From Saccopteryx bilineata (taxonomy: Eukaryota > Chordata > Mammalia > Chiroptera > Emballonuridae): 64,000 bases of DNA. A program made the position numbers and the translations under genes. Positions 45,296 through 56,577 of this stretch are shown piece after piece. The stretch lies in contig NC_089495.1 of NCBI RefSeq assembly GCF_036850765.1, forward strand, positions 21,544,875-21,608,874. The letters are read 5' to 3'. The first letter of the stretch is position 1, and the number at the start of each line of letters is the position of its first letter. The notes under the pieces are model-generated. The model was not told the DNA's origin. It saw only the letters and a program-made list of their open reading frames with translations, and searched no databases.

Positions 45296-45892
45296 CAGTG
45301 TGTCCGTAAAGTCATGGTGCACTTTTGACCGGTCACAGGAAAGCAACAAAAGACGATAGAAATGTGAAGCCTGCATCAAATAAAAGGAAAACCCTCCCAG
45401 TTTCATACCTATTCAGTGCAGTTCGATGTGGGCTCACGCACAGATTTTTTAGGGCTCCTTAGGTAGCTATCCCGTATAGCCTCTACAGACTTGTCACTGA
45501 CTGATGGCCTACCAGAACGGGGTTTCTCCACCAAACTGCCGGTTTCCTTCAACTGCTTATCCCACTGAGTAATGTTATTCCTATGTGGTGGCACTTCGTT
45601 ATAAATGTGCCAATATTCGCGTTGCACTTTGGTCATGGATTCGAATTTAGTGAGCCACAGAACACACTGAACTTTCCTCTGTACCATCCACATCTCAACT
45701 GTCATGGCCGTGGGCTGCTCCGCTGTATACATGGTGTTATGTCATCATCTGCGCATGCGCATATGCTGCCACATCATCCTACAGAAACTGGGAGGGTTTT
45801 CCTTTTATTTGGTGCAGATATCACATTCCTATCGCCTTTTGTTGCTTTCCTGTGACCGGTCAAAAGTGCACCATGACTTTACGGACACACTG
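45296..45892 (-). mobile_element. Mariner/Tc1-type DNA transposon, internally deleted
   Basis: Terminal inverted repeats start CAGTGTGTCCGTAAAGTCAT and are near-identical for about 105 bp, one of the long-TIR kinds. TA dinucleotides flank both ends (45294-45295 and 45893-45894), as expected of IS630/Tc1/mariner insertion. The element is about 597 bp and keeps only the transposase N-terminus, so it is non-autonomous. Confidence 0.93.
45409..45732 (-). pseudogene. Truncated mariner-type transposase (helix-turn-helix part only)
   Basis: The 107-codon frame encodes a DNA-binding N-terminus: RKVQCVLWLTKFESMTKVQR and GSLVEKPRSGRPSVSDK, the paired helix-turn-helix layout of Tc1/mariner-type transposases (DUF4817-like as I recall). 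It then runs into the left TIR and stops. The whole catalytic DDE/D domain has been lost. It could still bind TIRs if expressed, but there is no evidence of expression. Confidence 0.85.
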
Positions 45893-45975
45893 TACTTGAA
45901 CTTGGCTCTTTGCTATCACAACTACTGAGGTAGGGTCCAGAGGGAGGGACCGGGGCCACCACAAACAGAACTCAC

Positions 45976-46102
45976 TTGGAACAGGGGCTGATCACAGTCG
46001 GTGTAGGTGGGTAAACCAAGGCAACATTCACGCGCTCACTGCCGTTCTTGGGGCAAATGATCTCTGCCACTCCTTCCGGTCTGGGCTGACTCAGCAGCTC
46101 CC
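45976..46102 (-). CDS. Candidate internal exon (127 bp), unidentified gene
   Basis: On the minus strand the acceptor is TTTCTCTCTCTCCTCCTGCAG and the donor is CCAA followed by GTGAGTTCTG, both close to consensus. The frame that continues from the 35-bp exon at 55542-55576 is open throughout: it begins GELLSQPRPEGVAEIICPKN and ends YPPTPTVISPCS, leaving two bases (AA) for the next exon. Another frame has a stop. The peptide is polar and proline-rich and shows no domain that I recognise. Neighbours: the upstream exon lies 9.4 kb away and the downstream candidate is at 33058-33091. Confidence 0.55.
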
Positions 46103-49055
46103 CTGCAGGAGGAGAGAGAGAAACGCATTAATGAGAGGGGCCCCCAAAATGGGCCCACCTGACAGAGGAGTCCAGTGCTGGGGGTGCAGGAAGCGCAGGA
46201 TCTACAGACAGACCCCCCCTCCAAAAAAACGAGTACGCAACCAGAACAGCGCTCCCACTCGCGCTGCTGAAATTCTCATCCACATTGCCATGGAGAACGT
46301 CTGCGGGTGGTGGCAGGACGGCTATCGTTCCAGACAAAGACAGCATCTGCCACTATTCTCCTCACCTTCCCTTTCACAGACTGACTCCAGAGATCTTTAT
46401 CTATATGTCAGGCAAATTGAGCCCCGATCCCCAGAGCCCAGGGAAGCAAGGGCTGCCAAGGAGGCGGTCATAATGAGCCCTGGGCAGATGGGAGGCGGGA
46501 GCCAGGCAGCTGTCAACCAAGCCCGGAATACACGACCTGGAAATGCAGCCGACCAAAGGTGTTACCAAGGTAAACAGCCCAGCTTCGTGCGGGCAAGTAG
46601 GTCTGTGTGCGGATTTTAAAAAAGACCAGCATAATGCTGTCTTCTTAGTGATGGGGTCTAGTAAAAACAGATAATTAACATAATAGATTAGCACAATGCC
46701 CAAAGGAAATCTGGGAACTCTGCCTGCCCTGAATATTTCTCTACAACAAAATCATTAAGTCCCTTCCTTAGTCTTTTCCCCCTTGTCCAGTGGCCCCTTC
46801 TCTGTCCCCAAGGCCAGCGGGGTCCTCTTGCTCAGGGAGAGTCCAGTATCTCATTTTGGGCTGATGATGGTACCTGTGATTGACTAAATTCACCTCCTTA
46901 CCCATCCAAAGTAAATGCACCGAACCCAGGGCACAGAATGTATGCCAACTGGAGAAAGACGCGACTGAAATGAAAAAGTCAGCCCCAGGGTAGCCATCAC
47001 CTGTACCACGGATGGGGAATTCTAGAGACCCCAAAGTTTAGGCCAATGTGTGATGATACAAAAGCCCTTTGCCTCAGGACAGCGCATCCTGAACGCTCAG
47101 CCTTCAGGGATCCCACGGCCAGACGTGCCCCCATGCCAGCATGTGTGCGTCCCATTTCATCTTCACAATGGCCCTCTGGGTTCATCCTCACTTTACTAAT
47201 AAGAAGCCACTGCTCAGGGAGGCGAGGTGGCGTACCCCAAGGCCAGAGCGAGCAAGTGGCAGGCCAGGCACGTGACCCTGGGAGCCCGTCTCTGGGGCAC
47301 TCACCCTTCGCCACCCCTCTCCAATATCTCCCCAAAGTGGGGACAGCTTCTGTATTCCAGAACACATCTTTCCTACAAGAACGATCTAACAACACTGTTT
47401 TAAAATGATGGACTAATTAAGCATGGACGTCCTTGTGCTTTTATGAAAGACATTGTCTTCCTGGTTTGAACAATAGGAATTGAATGTGATGCGAATTCCT
47501 TAACCAAACTACTGCAAACATCAAAGGACTGCACAACTTAATGTACCATGCTTAGCTTATAACATAGATACCTGAGCGATTTATCAGAACTCTGCTCCAA
47601 TGCCAGTTAGGAAAAGATCCCAACATGTAAAAATGCAAGTTAAAAATGTAAACATGAAATGTTATCTAAAAAAGAAAAATGAACCAAAGTAACAATACAT
47701 CAGAACTAGACTGAAACTTGGAAGCCATCCAGCCCAAATACCTCTCCTCAAGTCAGAAGCGCTCTCAGTCCCACCGATTTGCTCCACGGCCCACAGAGAG
47801 CCGTGAGTCTTTAAACCAAGCAACCCGCCACAAACCACGGGGCTAGACCTGCAACAAGAGGGAGCGCGGAACACCTAGGTCTGTGAACACCCTGCTTCTG
47901 GACTGCCCTCTCCTGATTCCTCTTCCTGATATTTTCAGTTTGAACTTTCTGTCCCAAGAGTACCCACAGGGCTTGAACACAGACTGGCTGGATCTCTCTG
48001 GTTTCTTCCAGATGGAATTTCACAGGGACCTCAGCTCTGTTTGCTTTCAGCTGCCCAAGGGCCCAGGATCCAAATGCAGATGTCAGCGCCCATGCCAGGC
48101 ACCCATCCTTGGCGTCAGCCAGGCATGGCGGGCTTTCTTGCTGGGTACGTTGTAGGTTTTGGAGACCAGTTGCCAGAGAATTTAAAATAATTTACAATAG
48201 CCTATTATGCACTGGTTGTTAATTTAAACCAGCAGCTTTACTGTCCCTGTCCCCCAGCCCCCAGGACCATGCAGACCAGGCAGCTGGTTTTGTCTGGTCC
48301 TGCACCCAGCAGCATGGCCAGCCGTCGAGACAGAGCACAAAAGGTGAAGGCACCAAGAAGCTTTGTGGATGTGGAAACGTCACTTGATGCTACCGCAGAG
48401 CGAGCCACAGACAGAACAGTTCACAATTTCCAGTGACAATCATCCACTCCAAAAAGCTGCTGCCTGGCAACAGCAGTCTCAGGATTGAAGAAATGTGCCC
48501 AACGGCTAAATTTAGAAAATAACAGAAACAGCTATTTTCTTCCCAGCCCCCGCAAAAGCCTATGTCATCACGAGTACGAAGAGTGGTTCATAACATGTGT
48601 CACCTACTAAAATAGACACTCAGCGGCTCACGTCTCTTGAACACAAATTTGATTCTGAAGTACAGCTACTCATTGAGTATCCAAATAGGGAGCCCTCCCT
48701 GTGTGTGAGGAGCTGCGGAAGAGGCAGGGATGCAGGAGAGAGAGGCAAGATGTCTGACATGGAGGGTCTTAAGTCGAGAAAGTCAAGCAAGTCCAAAAAG
48801 AGAACGATAGTCCTGCTTGATGGGTGCCCCCAAGGAAAATTATGAGTTGCCAGAGCAGTACTGAGAAGGACAGACTAATACTAATTTGTAGGGTTGGAAA
48901 AGGTCTTGAAGAGTAGGGAATGCTGACTTAAAAGACCCAGTAACATTCACTGTTGGAATGGAAAATTTATAATGCGTGCGCTCTGCACTGCCATCGTGAC
49001 GTCAAACGTGAAGCTGGAGGACAAACACAAATTAACCTCGGAAGAAAAGATGATC
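46103..49055. other. Candidate intron sequence with a MIR trace
   Basis: An antisense MIR-like stretch lies at 47120-47290 (CATCTTCACAATGGCCCTCT; ACTTTACTAATAAGAAGCCA). No exon was recognised. Confidence 0.45.
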
Positions 49056-49205
49056 ACAGTAGCAGGTAACATTTATTGAACATTTATTATGTGCTTATGC
49101 TATCAATGTAGTATCTCAGTCCTCACGACCCACCTTTGAAGTTGGTACAGTTATCATCCTCACTATGTAGAAAAGTGAGGCTCGGAGCGGTTACACTCAT
49201 CAGCG
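49055..49205 (-). repeat. MIR, antisense
   Basis: GGTAACATTTATTGAACATT, ATTATGTGCTTATGCTATC and ATCATCCTCACTATGTAG follow the MIR order. Confidence 0.7.
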
Positions 49206-50140
49206 GTCACAAGGAGACGATTCCAGGCAGAGAGAATCACTAATGCCAAAACATGAACGTAGGACGATGTCCGGCTGCCCACAGAAGATCCTGGCACGGC
49301 GAGACCACGGGTGACGGGGAAGTAGACATGGACAGGAAGCAAGGCAGTGAGGGCCAGATCACAGGGACTTGGTTTTCACTCTAAGTGGTAGGGAGCCCTG
49401 TGCAAGATTTTAACTGGAGTGATGACAGTGACCTGTTTGATCACTATGGCCACGTGTAGGGAGGCAAGGTGAAGGCAGCGACCCCATGAGGAGGCCCCCG
49501 CAGGAGCCCAGGTAAGAGATGGCGGAGCCCGGTCTGGAGAGGGGCCGGTGGAGGAGACTGGGGTGCGTTCTGCAGACACTCAACAGGACTGGCCAACGAG
49601 CTGGATGTGGGGGTGAGAGGCAGAGAAGAACCAAGGATAATTCCAAAGCTTTGGTTTGAGAAATTGGCAGGTGGTGGCACTATTTACAAGACTAAGAGAA
49701 AAAGTGGTTTGTAGGAAGGGGAGAGATTAAGAGTCCTGTTCTGGCCCTGTGAGGTTTGACTGTAAGACAGACATGGGAATCCGCATTAAGTGTGTAAAGA
49801 CAGGCACTAATCGGGGTTTCCAGGGAAAGGTAAGGCTGGCAGTGGAGATCTGGGAGTCATCGGCCAATAGCTGATATGAAGAGGCACAAAGTAGATGACA
49901 TCACCTAGAAAAGTGAGCCGATGAAGAAGAGAAAGGACTCATAGACAAAGCCCCGAGGAGCTGAAAACTGAGAGGCTTGGAAGAAGCAGAGACCAGGCAG
50001 GAACTGCCAGGGGGGAAACAAGAAGGGGGCTTCACAAAAGAAAACCAACTGCTTCCACAAAAGGAAGTGATCGGCTGGGCCAAATTCTGCTGAGCGGACA
50101 AGAAAAAGAACCACAGAAAAGGGAGCCCTGGGCTTGGAGG
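49206..50140 (+). repeat. Ancient mammal-wide interspersed repeat, family uncertain
   Basis: CAAGATTTTAACTGGAGTGA, GAGCTGGATGTGGGGGTGAG, GGATAATTCCAAAGCTTTGG, GATCTGGGAGTCATCGGCCA and AAAGCCCCGAGGAGCTGAAA run in the order of a widespread old mammalian repeat that I recall but cannot name with certainty (L2-like or LTR-related). Confidence 0.5.
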
Positions 50141-50990
50141 TCACTGGGGGTTTTGACAGATGCCGCCGCCTCAGCAGGAAGGTGGGGATGGATGTGTGAC
50201 TGAGGAGCCTTCGGCTCGGGAAGGAAGGGGAAGTGAAGCAGAGTCCAGGACCAGAGACGACTCTTCAAGAAGCTGTGAATTGTGCTGTCCCTGCCCCGTG
50301 CGCTGTGAGCTGGGAATACCGCGACTGGAAAACATAATTGGAGAAGTGAACCTGTTCCTCTGGCTTTCCTCCAAGGCTCCACATCTGAACTACCCAAATG
50401 AACGGGTGGGCTGGTGGGGGAGCGAGTGACTGGAAGAAGGAGGAAAGATCGCAAGGCCGAGGAGACGGAGAGGAGCAGGGCGCCGCCCGCAGAGGGCTCT
50501 GTACGGAACTGCTAGTCTGAAAAGATAGCAGGAATGTCCGTCCTTCCCTGCGACGGGTTCCATCGGAAGAACGCCATCTGTGCGCTAGACGGCTCCACTT
50601 CTTAAAAAAATAACACCGAATTAACAACTGTTTGCTATTTGAAATAGATTTTTATCAAAAAGGTAAAAGCCGACTAAATTGCTGTTCACACTAATCAACT
50701 TCATGTATATGCAGCTGCTGGTCCTCGAGAAACAATCCAATGCCGCTGACCCTGCAGTCAGACAGCCCTAGCTCCAATCCCGAATGAGGTTTACTGGTTG
50801 TGTGGGTCAGGCAGGGCCTGGTCATGAGACAGAAACCACAGAGGGAGGCTTAATATAAACAATCACAGACTTTTTACGGGGAAATGATCATCGAGAGGAA
50901 AGAGAAGCCTAAAGAACATCTTAAGACCAAGGGAGATTATCTAAGGAAGAAAAACTTGGATGGAGGAGAAGTCCTCCCCAGACTGGTTGG
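50141..50990. other. Candidate intron sequence with MIR trace
   Basis: A MIR-like TGCAGTCAGACAGCCCTAGC lies at about 50752. The rest is unrecognised. Open frames at 50032-50627 have no gene features. Confidence 0.4.
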
Positions 50991-50993
50991 ACA

Positions 50994-51203
50994 GCACAGC
51001 CCCCGAGACGGCGGAGAGGTCAGCTGGGCCTCCTCAGGCCATGCTAGTCCACAGCTGACCGAGGCACAGCCCCCGAGATGGCGGAGAGGTCAGCTCGGCT
51101 TCCTCAGGCCATGCTAGTCCGCAGCTGACCGAGGCACAGCCCCCGAGACAGCGGAGAGGTCAGCTGGGCCTCCTCAGGCCATGCTAGTCCACAGCTGACT
51201 GAA
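50994..51203. repeat. 70-bp tandem repeat, three copies
   Basis: Units start GCACAGCCCCCGAGA at 50994, 51064 and 51134 and include CAGGCCATGCTAGTCC. Copies differ at a few bases. Confidence 0.95.
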
Positions 51204-51699
51204 GCAAGCAGGAGCTTGTCCTCTGGGCACCAGCAGAATTCCCAGGAGACCTGAGGAGCACACCCACAGATCCAGCAGGAGTCTTGCTGCTGGGCCACCG
51301 GCAGCCGCTGGGTACCCGCCGACACTGTCCGACACGCGGCCACACACACTCCGAGGGAGTCCTGGCTTCCGACAGGGGTCTCCTGAACTTCGGGGTTGCT
51401 GCATTCATATTCTCCTGTGAGCAGCGTTGCTTTTGGCTCAACCAGTTCCTCTTGAAAATGAGTCAAAGTGATAGAACTATGTAACTAGACAAATCCTATG
51501 GTATGAATTCCAAAGGCAGCCACAAAACTTACACCATCAAAGAGTGTGAGCCTCTTCTAGAATTGTGTTTTCATTTTGGCTAGACAGCCTTGCAATTCTT
51601 CAAAATGTTGAACTCCGTGAGTCCTAGGCAGTTTCACAATGCCCGGGTACTGGCTGGACCCTCAAGTCCAGTTCTGATTCTGAATGCTGATTCTGAATG
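51204..51699. other. Candidate intron sequence, no feature recognised
   Basis: Open frames at 51104-51466 partly cross the tandem repeat and look like chance. Confidence 0.4.
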
Positions 51700-52039
51700 C
51701 TTTTTATTTTTATTTTTTTTACAGAGACAGAGAGTGAGTCAGAGAGAGGAATAGATAGAGACAGACAGACAGGAATGGAGAGAGATGAGAAGCGTCAATC
51801 ATCAGTTTTTCATTGCAACACCTTAGTTGTTCATTGATTGCTTTCTCATATGTGCCTTGACCGTGGGCCTTCAGCAGACCGAGTAACTCCTTGCTCGAGC
51901 CAGTGACCTTGGGTCCAAGCTGGTGAGCTTTGCTCAAACCAGATGAGCCCGTGCTCAAGCTGGTGACCTCAGGGTCGCGAACCTGGGTCCTCCGCATCCT
52001 AGTCCAACGCTCTATCCACTGCGCCACTGCCTGGTCAGG
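51700..52039 (-). mobile_element. tRNA-derived SINE family B
   Basis: On the minus strand it starts GCCTGACCAGGCAGTGGCGC and contains CAATCAATGAACAACTAAG, ending in an AT-rich tail. No clear TSD was seen. Confidence 0.92.
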
Positions 52040-53750
52040 CACTGGGACTTCTTTTTAAAGAACACTCAAAAATGCCCTTCTATGCCTTGGACTTTGTGGA
52101 TTATTTGTAAAGTCTTATCAGTAAGAGAGTACAATCTATAAGCCAAACAGAAGCTGGCCCGTGGGGTTCTTCGAGATACCCTTGAACGAGGGGCACAGCT
52201 CAGTCCCTACCTGCCGTGAGTGTGCACGGCCTGGTCATCAGGTTTACCAAGCAAACTAACTTTCAACACTTTGCTTCCACTTCTTCCCAACATCCTCCAA
52301 CGTGGTGTCTGTGGGGACAGTGACAGGAAGAAGGAATAACACGTGAATTCCTCTGACTCTTCTGATGACCGATGCCCCTGAAGCCACATGCGGGCCCCAC
52401 GCTGGGCACAAATAACTGACAACTTTAACTTTTCCTTTTATGTCATCTGAGGGAAGAAGTTGAGCTTTTCCTTGTGTAGCCCAGTTCCCGACAGAACATG
52501 ACTGTCCTAATAGTAACGGCTGCCTGTAATTACACAGAGCTTGTTCTGTTTGCGTGACCGACGGACGGAAGGCGACTGAACAGCTCGGGTAGGCTACGCC
52601 AAGGGGCATGGCGTTTGGCCCAGCGTCCCCTCCCTGAAGAACCACTCAGGTCTCCTCTGGACCCAAGGAGTGGTGACTTGTGATCACAGTGCCCCTTCCA
52701 GAGCAATGGACTAAAGTTCAAGGAAAAAAAAAAATCTGTTAACGTTTTTTTTTTTCAAATCTCTGCCTGAGTTTAGTCATGTCCCTCGTGTTACAAGCTA
52801 CCACTTCCCTTCCCTAATGTCTCTTTTTGTTTATTTGTTTGTGTGTGTTTATTTGCACACATTCAACCTTCTTTCCTCCTGCTGCCTCCTGCTGGGCTAT
52901 TGAAATGCCCTGTGCTGCAGCCCCCCCTCCCTCCCGGGCAGGGGAGCAGAAGCCCATCCCGCCACCTGCAGACTGTGCTTCTGCTTAGACCCTCTCCACC
53001 TTCTGGAAATGCCTCGGGCCTCCAAACCTCTCGAGTCCCTGAGACGCGTCCCTCCCCAGTGCCAGGCAGAAACTTTGGGATGATTCCACTTTGAAGTCTG
53101 AGGCTCCGATCAATACAAGATGAATATCCCTGGCGCCAGAATAAACATCGGGGACAGAGGTAAACCTGGCTGATGTGGCATTTATTAATATGTAGGAGAA
53201 GTGACTCCGGGGAAGCTGCAGGAAGCTAAGGTGCCTACCAGGAAGAACTCTGCTTTTTGGTTCTAAAAGGGTGAACAATAGCAAAATAAAAGATTGTTTG
53301 CTATCAAAGTTCTTTCTACTGGCTGTTCTCAGCATCTTCATCAGTGTCACATGAAGCCAGAAAATACACAAACTTCAATAACACAAGAACAACAGATCCA
53401 GTCTTTATTTTCTGTATGAGATTTTTCTAGAAAATCTAAAAATGAACTACTCTGTACCCTGAAAACACTAAACCATCAGCATCATTTGAAGCTTAAATGA
53501 GGCGGTTTTATGACACAAAAGCATTCGTATTGATGGCAAGCACACTTTCAAAGCTCCATACCCACAAGTGGCAAGGGTTGCCCCAAAAAGGTGTAGGCAA
53601 ATCCATGCAAGTAAATCAAGAATGGGACACACACAGAAGGAAGGTAAAGCTTCCTTCTGAGGTGGAGTCTGAGAAAATAGCTAAGGCCTTCTACAACACT
53701 CTTCTCTCTCAGTAACAACAAAGAAATGAATGAGCGAGTCATTAAATAGA
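52040..53750. other. Candidate intron sequence, no gene recognised
   Basis: Mixed-composition DNA with short A and T runs at 52721-52755. No exon or named repeat was recognised. Confidence 0.4.
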
Positions 53751-53752
53751 TA

Positions 53753-53878
53753 CAGGGTAGGGCAAAAGTAGGTTTACAGTTGTTCGTATGGAAAATAATA
53801 CAACATTAATAAGTAATACAAAAATAAACTCTGTGTTTTGCATACTCACAACTATAAGCCTACTTTTGCCCTACCCTG
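53753..53878. mobile_element. Mariner-type MITE, about 126 bp
   Basis: The ends are inverted: CAGGGTAGGGCAAAAGTAGG on the left and CCTACTTTTGCCCTACCCTG on the right, extending to about 30 bp. A TA precedes the left end; the right flank is TG, one change from the expected TA. There is no coding sequence. It differs from the 45296 element. Confidence 0.9.
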
Positions 53879-53935
53879 TGCATATACCTCACTGGAATCA
53901 TGATCAGGAGTTAATTAGCCACTGGTTCAGCCTAT

Positions 53936-54366
53936 GCTGTTCTCTAATGCCCTACATATAGGCACGTCCTTCAAAATGCATGGGAGTGAGTACTGTTCTC
54001 TAATGCCCTACATATAGGCACGTCCTTCAGAAAATGCATGGGAATGCTGTTCTCTAATGCCCTACATATAGGCACGTCCTTCAAAATGCATGGGAGTACT
54101 ATTCTCTAATGCCCTACATAGAGGCACGTCCTTCAGAAAATGCATGGGAGTACTGTTCTCTAATGCCCTACATATAGGCACGTCCTTCAGAAAATGCATG
54201 GGAATGCTGTTCTCTAATGCCCTACATATAGGCACGTCCTTCAAAATGCATGGGAATGCTGTTCTCTAATGCCCTACATATAGGCATGTCCTACAGAAAA
54301 TGCATGGGAATGCTGTTCTCTAATGCCCTACATATAGGCATGTCCTACAGAAAATGCACAGGAGGT
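53936..54366. repeat. Minisatellite of 52-55-bp units, eight copies
   Basis: The anchor GCCCTACATA recurs at 53950, 54005, 54059, 54111, 54165, 54219, 54271 and 54325. Units read TGTTCTCTAATGCCCTACAT, ATAGGCACGTCCTTCAG, AAAATGCATGGGA. The last two carry CATGTCCTACAG. The 52-bp units lack GA in CAGAAAAT. Confidence 0.96.
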
Positions 54367-55541
54367 TTTATGCCACCCGCTCCTCCCTGCCCCTTAAGAG
54401 GTCTGACCCCATCTGACCCAGGTCAAAGCTAACCTGGGCGGAGGGACAGACCGCCCTGCCTCATCCCGCATTCATTCATTTCACCTTGCCTCCCCTCAGA
54501 CGCGTGCGCCTACCACTTGGATCCATTTTCATTGCTAAGGGTTTATATAAATACAAATCCACCCAAGAAAGGAAAAAATATTTCCCTTTTCCTGCTCTGG
54601 ATAAAGTTCCAGCAGACTTGGCTGAGGATTAGACATGCTTCACAGATCAAAGTGTGTTTGGGGGAGCAGGAGGGAGGGAGGATCAGAGCCCAGACCCAAT
54701 TGGCCTTCCTTCTCTCCAAATGCAAGTCAGGATCACGAAGAGCCCTCACTGCCAGAAGGGAGTGCTTTCAGAAGGCAACTCTCTATTTGGATAGCCTGTC
54801 ACCTACTTCTTACTAGAAGTGGTTCCAGGCTCAGAGAAGTTAGTGCAGACGGCCTGAAAGTATTCAGTCTGAAACTGCCTCCCTCCAACATTAGCTTTCT
54901 TTTCAACTGAAAATGGGAGGAACGTTTTGTCCTGAACTGAAATCTGAAAGACTGGTCCAGCAGGCTAAATCAAAACCTACCCAACTGTGAAATACTCTGG
55001 GGCACACCTGAAGTCCTTAGAAATGACCAGAAACCGTATATTTTCTTCTCATCTCCTAACAAGGAAGACGACAAGAGTTTCTGCAGATTCATTTGCTCTG
55101 AGAAAGGGAAGGAGGAGGAGGAGTGAGTGTCGGGCTGGGCAAGGGGAGCCCAGAAGCCCCCAGAAAATCCGTGGAAGTAACCTCTAGACAGGACCACAGA
55201 GGCTGAAGGCTGGAAGGAAGTGCGAGATGGTTCGACTTCATTACTTGGCTCATGAATAGTATCTCCCACATGCAGAATCCAGCAATTCAGGGAACGTGGT
55301 CCAGCTGGGTCCTCTCCCAGCACGAGCTTTGCTTTATCTACTCCCCTACCCTAGTTTCATTCCCAGAAGATCCAGCCAGGATTTGAGGCCACTCTGAACA
55401 AACAAAAAGCATCTATGGTGATCTGAAAAGCAATAAATCGCACGAACAATGGACTGAGCACTCCTGAGCTTATCTGGCCTCTTGAAGGTTGTAATTACGG
55501 AGAAAGAGCTCTTCACACGTACGTCGGCCGTGCTCACTCAC
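54367..55541. other. Candidate intron sequence, no feature recognised
   Basis: No repeat family or exon was recognised; chance frames only. Confidence 0.4.
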
Positions 55542-55576
55542 CTGCAAGCCGGTGCAGCCGGCTCCCAGGATGAAGC
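55542..55576 (-). CDS. Candidate 35-bp exon, unidentified gene
   Basis: On the minus strand a strong pyrimidine tract and acceptor (CCTTTTCTCTGTCTGCGTTTAG without a competing AG) precede GCTTCATCCTGG, and the donor is GCAG followed by GTGAGTGAGC. The frame giving LHPGSRLHRLAG is open and joins 45976-46102 through GCA G|GG to continue GELLSQ. The previous exon must end with two bases of a codon. The exon is very short, which some splicing machinery handles poorly, so tissue-specific use is possible. The protein is unknown to me. Confidence 0.5.
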
Positions 55577-56205
55577 CTAAACGCAGACAGAGAAAAGGAC
55601 ACAATCACAACGGCCTTAAAGCCAGGCATAAAGAATGGGGTCACCAAACAGGACCAGACATCAGAGGCAAGGGCTGTGCCTGAGAAGCCGCGTCTGGGGC
55701 AGCTCAGTAAATAGGAAAACCACCACTTAACTCGGCCACAAGCCACGCCACTGCCTCAGTTTACCTCCAATCCTGAACTCTTGCCTGAATATCAGACTGA
55801 GATCAAAATACCCATTTAAGAATCACCACTTGAATACTGATGTGTCCAAAGTCAAACTCTTGATGCCCACTGGTCCTGTCTCCCCCGCAAAATTCCACCT
55901 TTCCCAGGCTCCCTCATATCTGAAAATGTCTACTCCATTCTTCCAGTAACTTTGGACAAAAAAATCCACGTACTTACGTTCCCTCCCCTTTCTCGCACAT
56001 ACTGAAGGCATCAGCACATCCTGTTGCTCTGCCTTCAAACCCATCCTGCCTCTGACTCCTTCGTCAGCTCCCGGTCCACGCCACCATCGACATGGACTTC
56101 TGCCGGTCCTGTAGCCGATTCCCTTGTCCTCACAGTCTCCTCCCCACTGAAGTCAGAGGGACTCTGCTAGAATGCAGATCAGATCACGTCACTCCTCTTC
56201 TCAGG
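55577..56205. other. Candidate intron sequence, no feature recognised
   Basis: A donor-like ACTTAC at 55972-55977 has no matching acceptor of quality. Nothing else was seen. Confidence 0.4.
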
Positions 56206-56206
56206 A

Positions 56207-56287
56207 CCCTCCAACACCTCTTTGTCACTCAGAACACAAACCCAAGGCCCTCCAACACCTCTTTGTCACTCAGAACACAAACACAAC
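56207..56287. repeat. 41-bp direct duplication
   Basis: CCCTCCAACACCTCTTTGTC, then ACTCAGAACACAAACCCAAGG, occurs at 56207 and again at 56248. Confidence 0.93.
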
Positions 56288-56297
56288 AGTCTACACG

Positions 56298-56489
56298 GAG
56301 GGGTCCCCAAACTTTTTACACAGGGGACCAGTTCACTGTCCCTCAGACCATTGGAGGGCTGCCACATACAGTGCTCCTCTCACTGACCACCAATGAAAGA
56401 GGTGCCCCTTCCGGAAGTGCGGCAGGGGGCCGGATAAATGGCCTCAGGGGGCCGCATGTGGCCTAAGGGCCATAGTTTGGGGACACCTA
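56298..56489 (-). mobile_element. hAT non-autonomous element, shorter relative of 27126-27454
   Basis: It begins GAGGGGTCCCCAAACTTTTT and ends with inverted TAGTTTGGGGACACCTA. Compared with 27126-27454 it is in reverse orientation and lacks the AT-rich middle. A TSD is not evident, and the terminal bases are changed. Confidence 0.8.
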
Positions 56490-56577
56490 GTACAGGGTCC
56501 TGTGTGAGCTGCTCCTGTCTGCCTCCTGCCCTCGCTCCTTCTTTATGCTGCAGCCTGACTTGTAACCAGAATACAGA

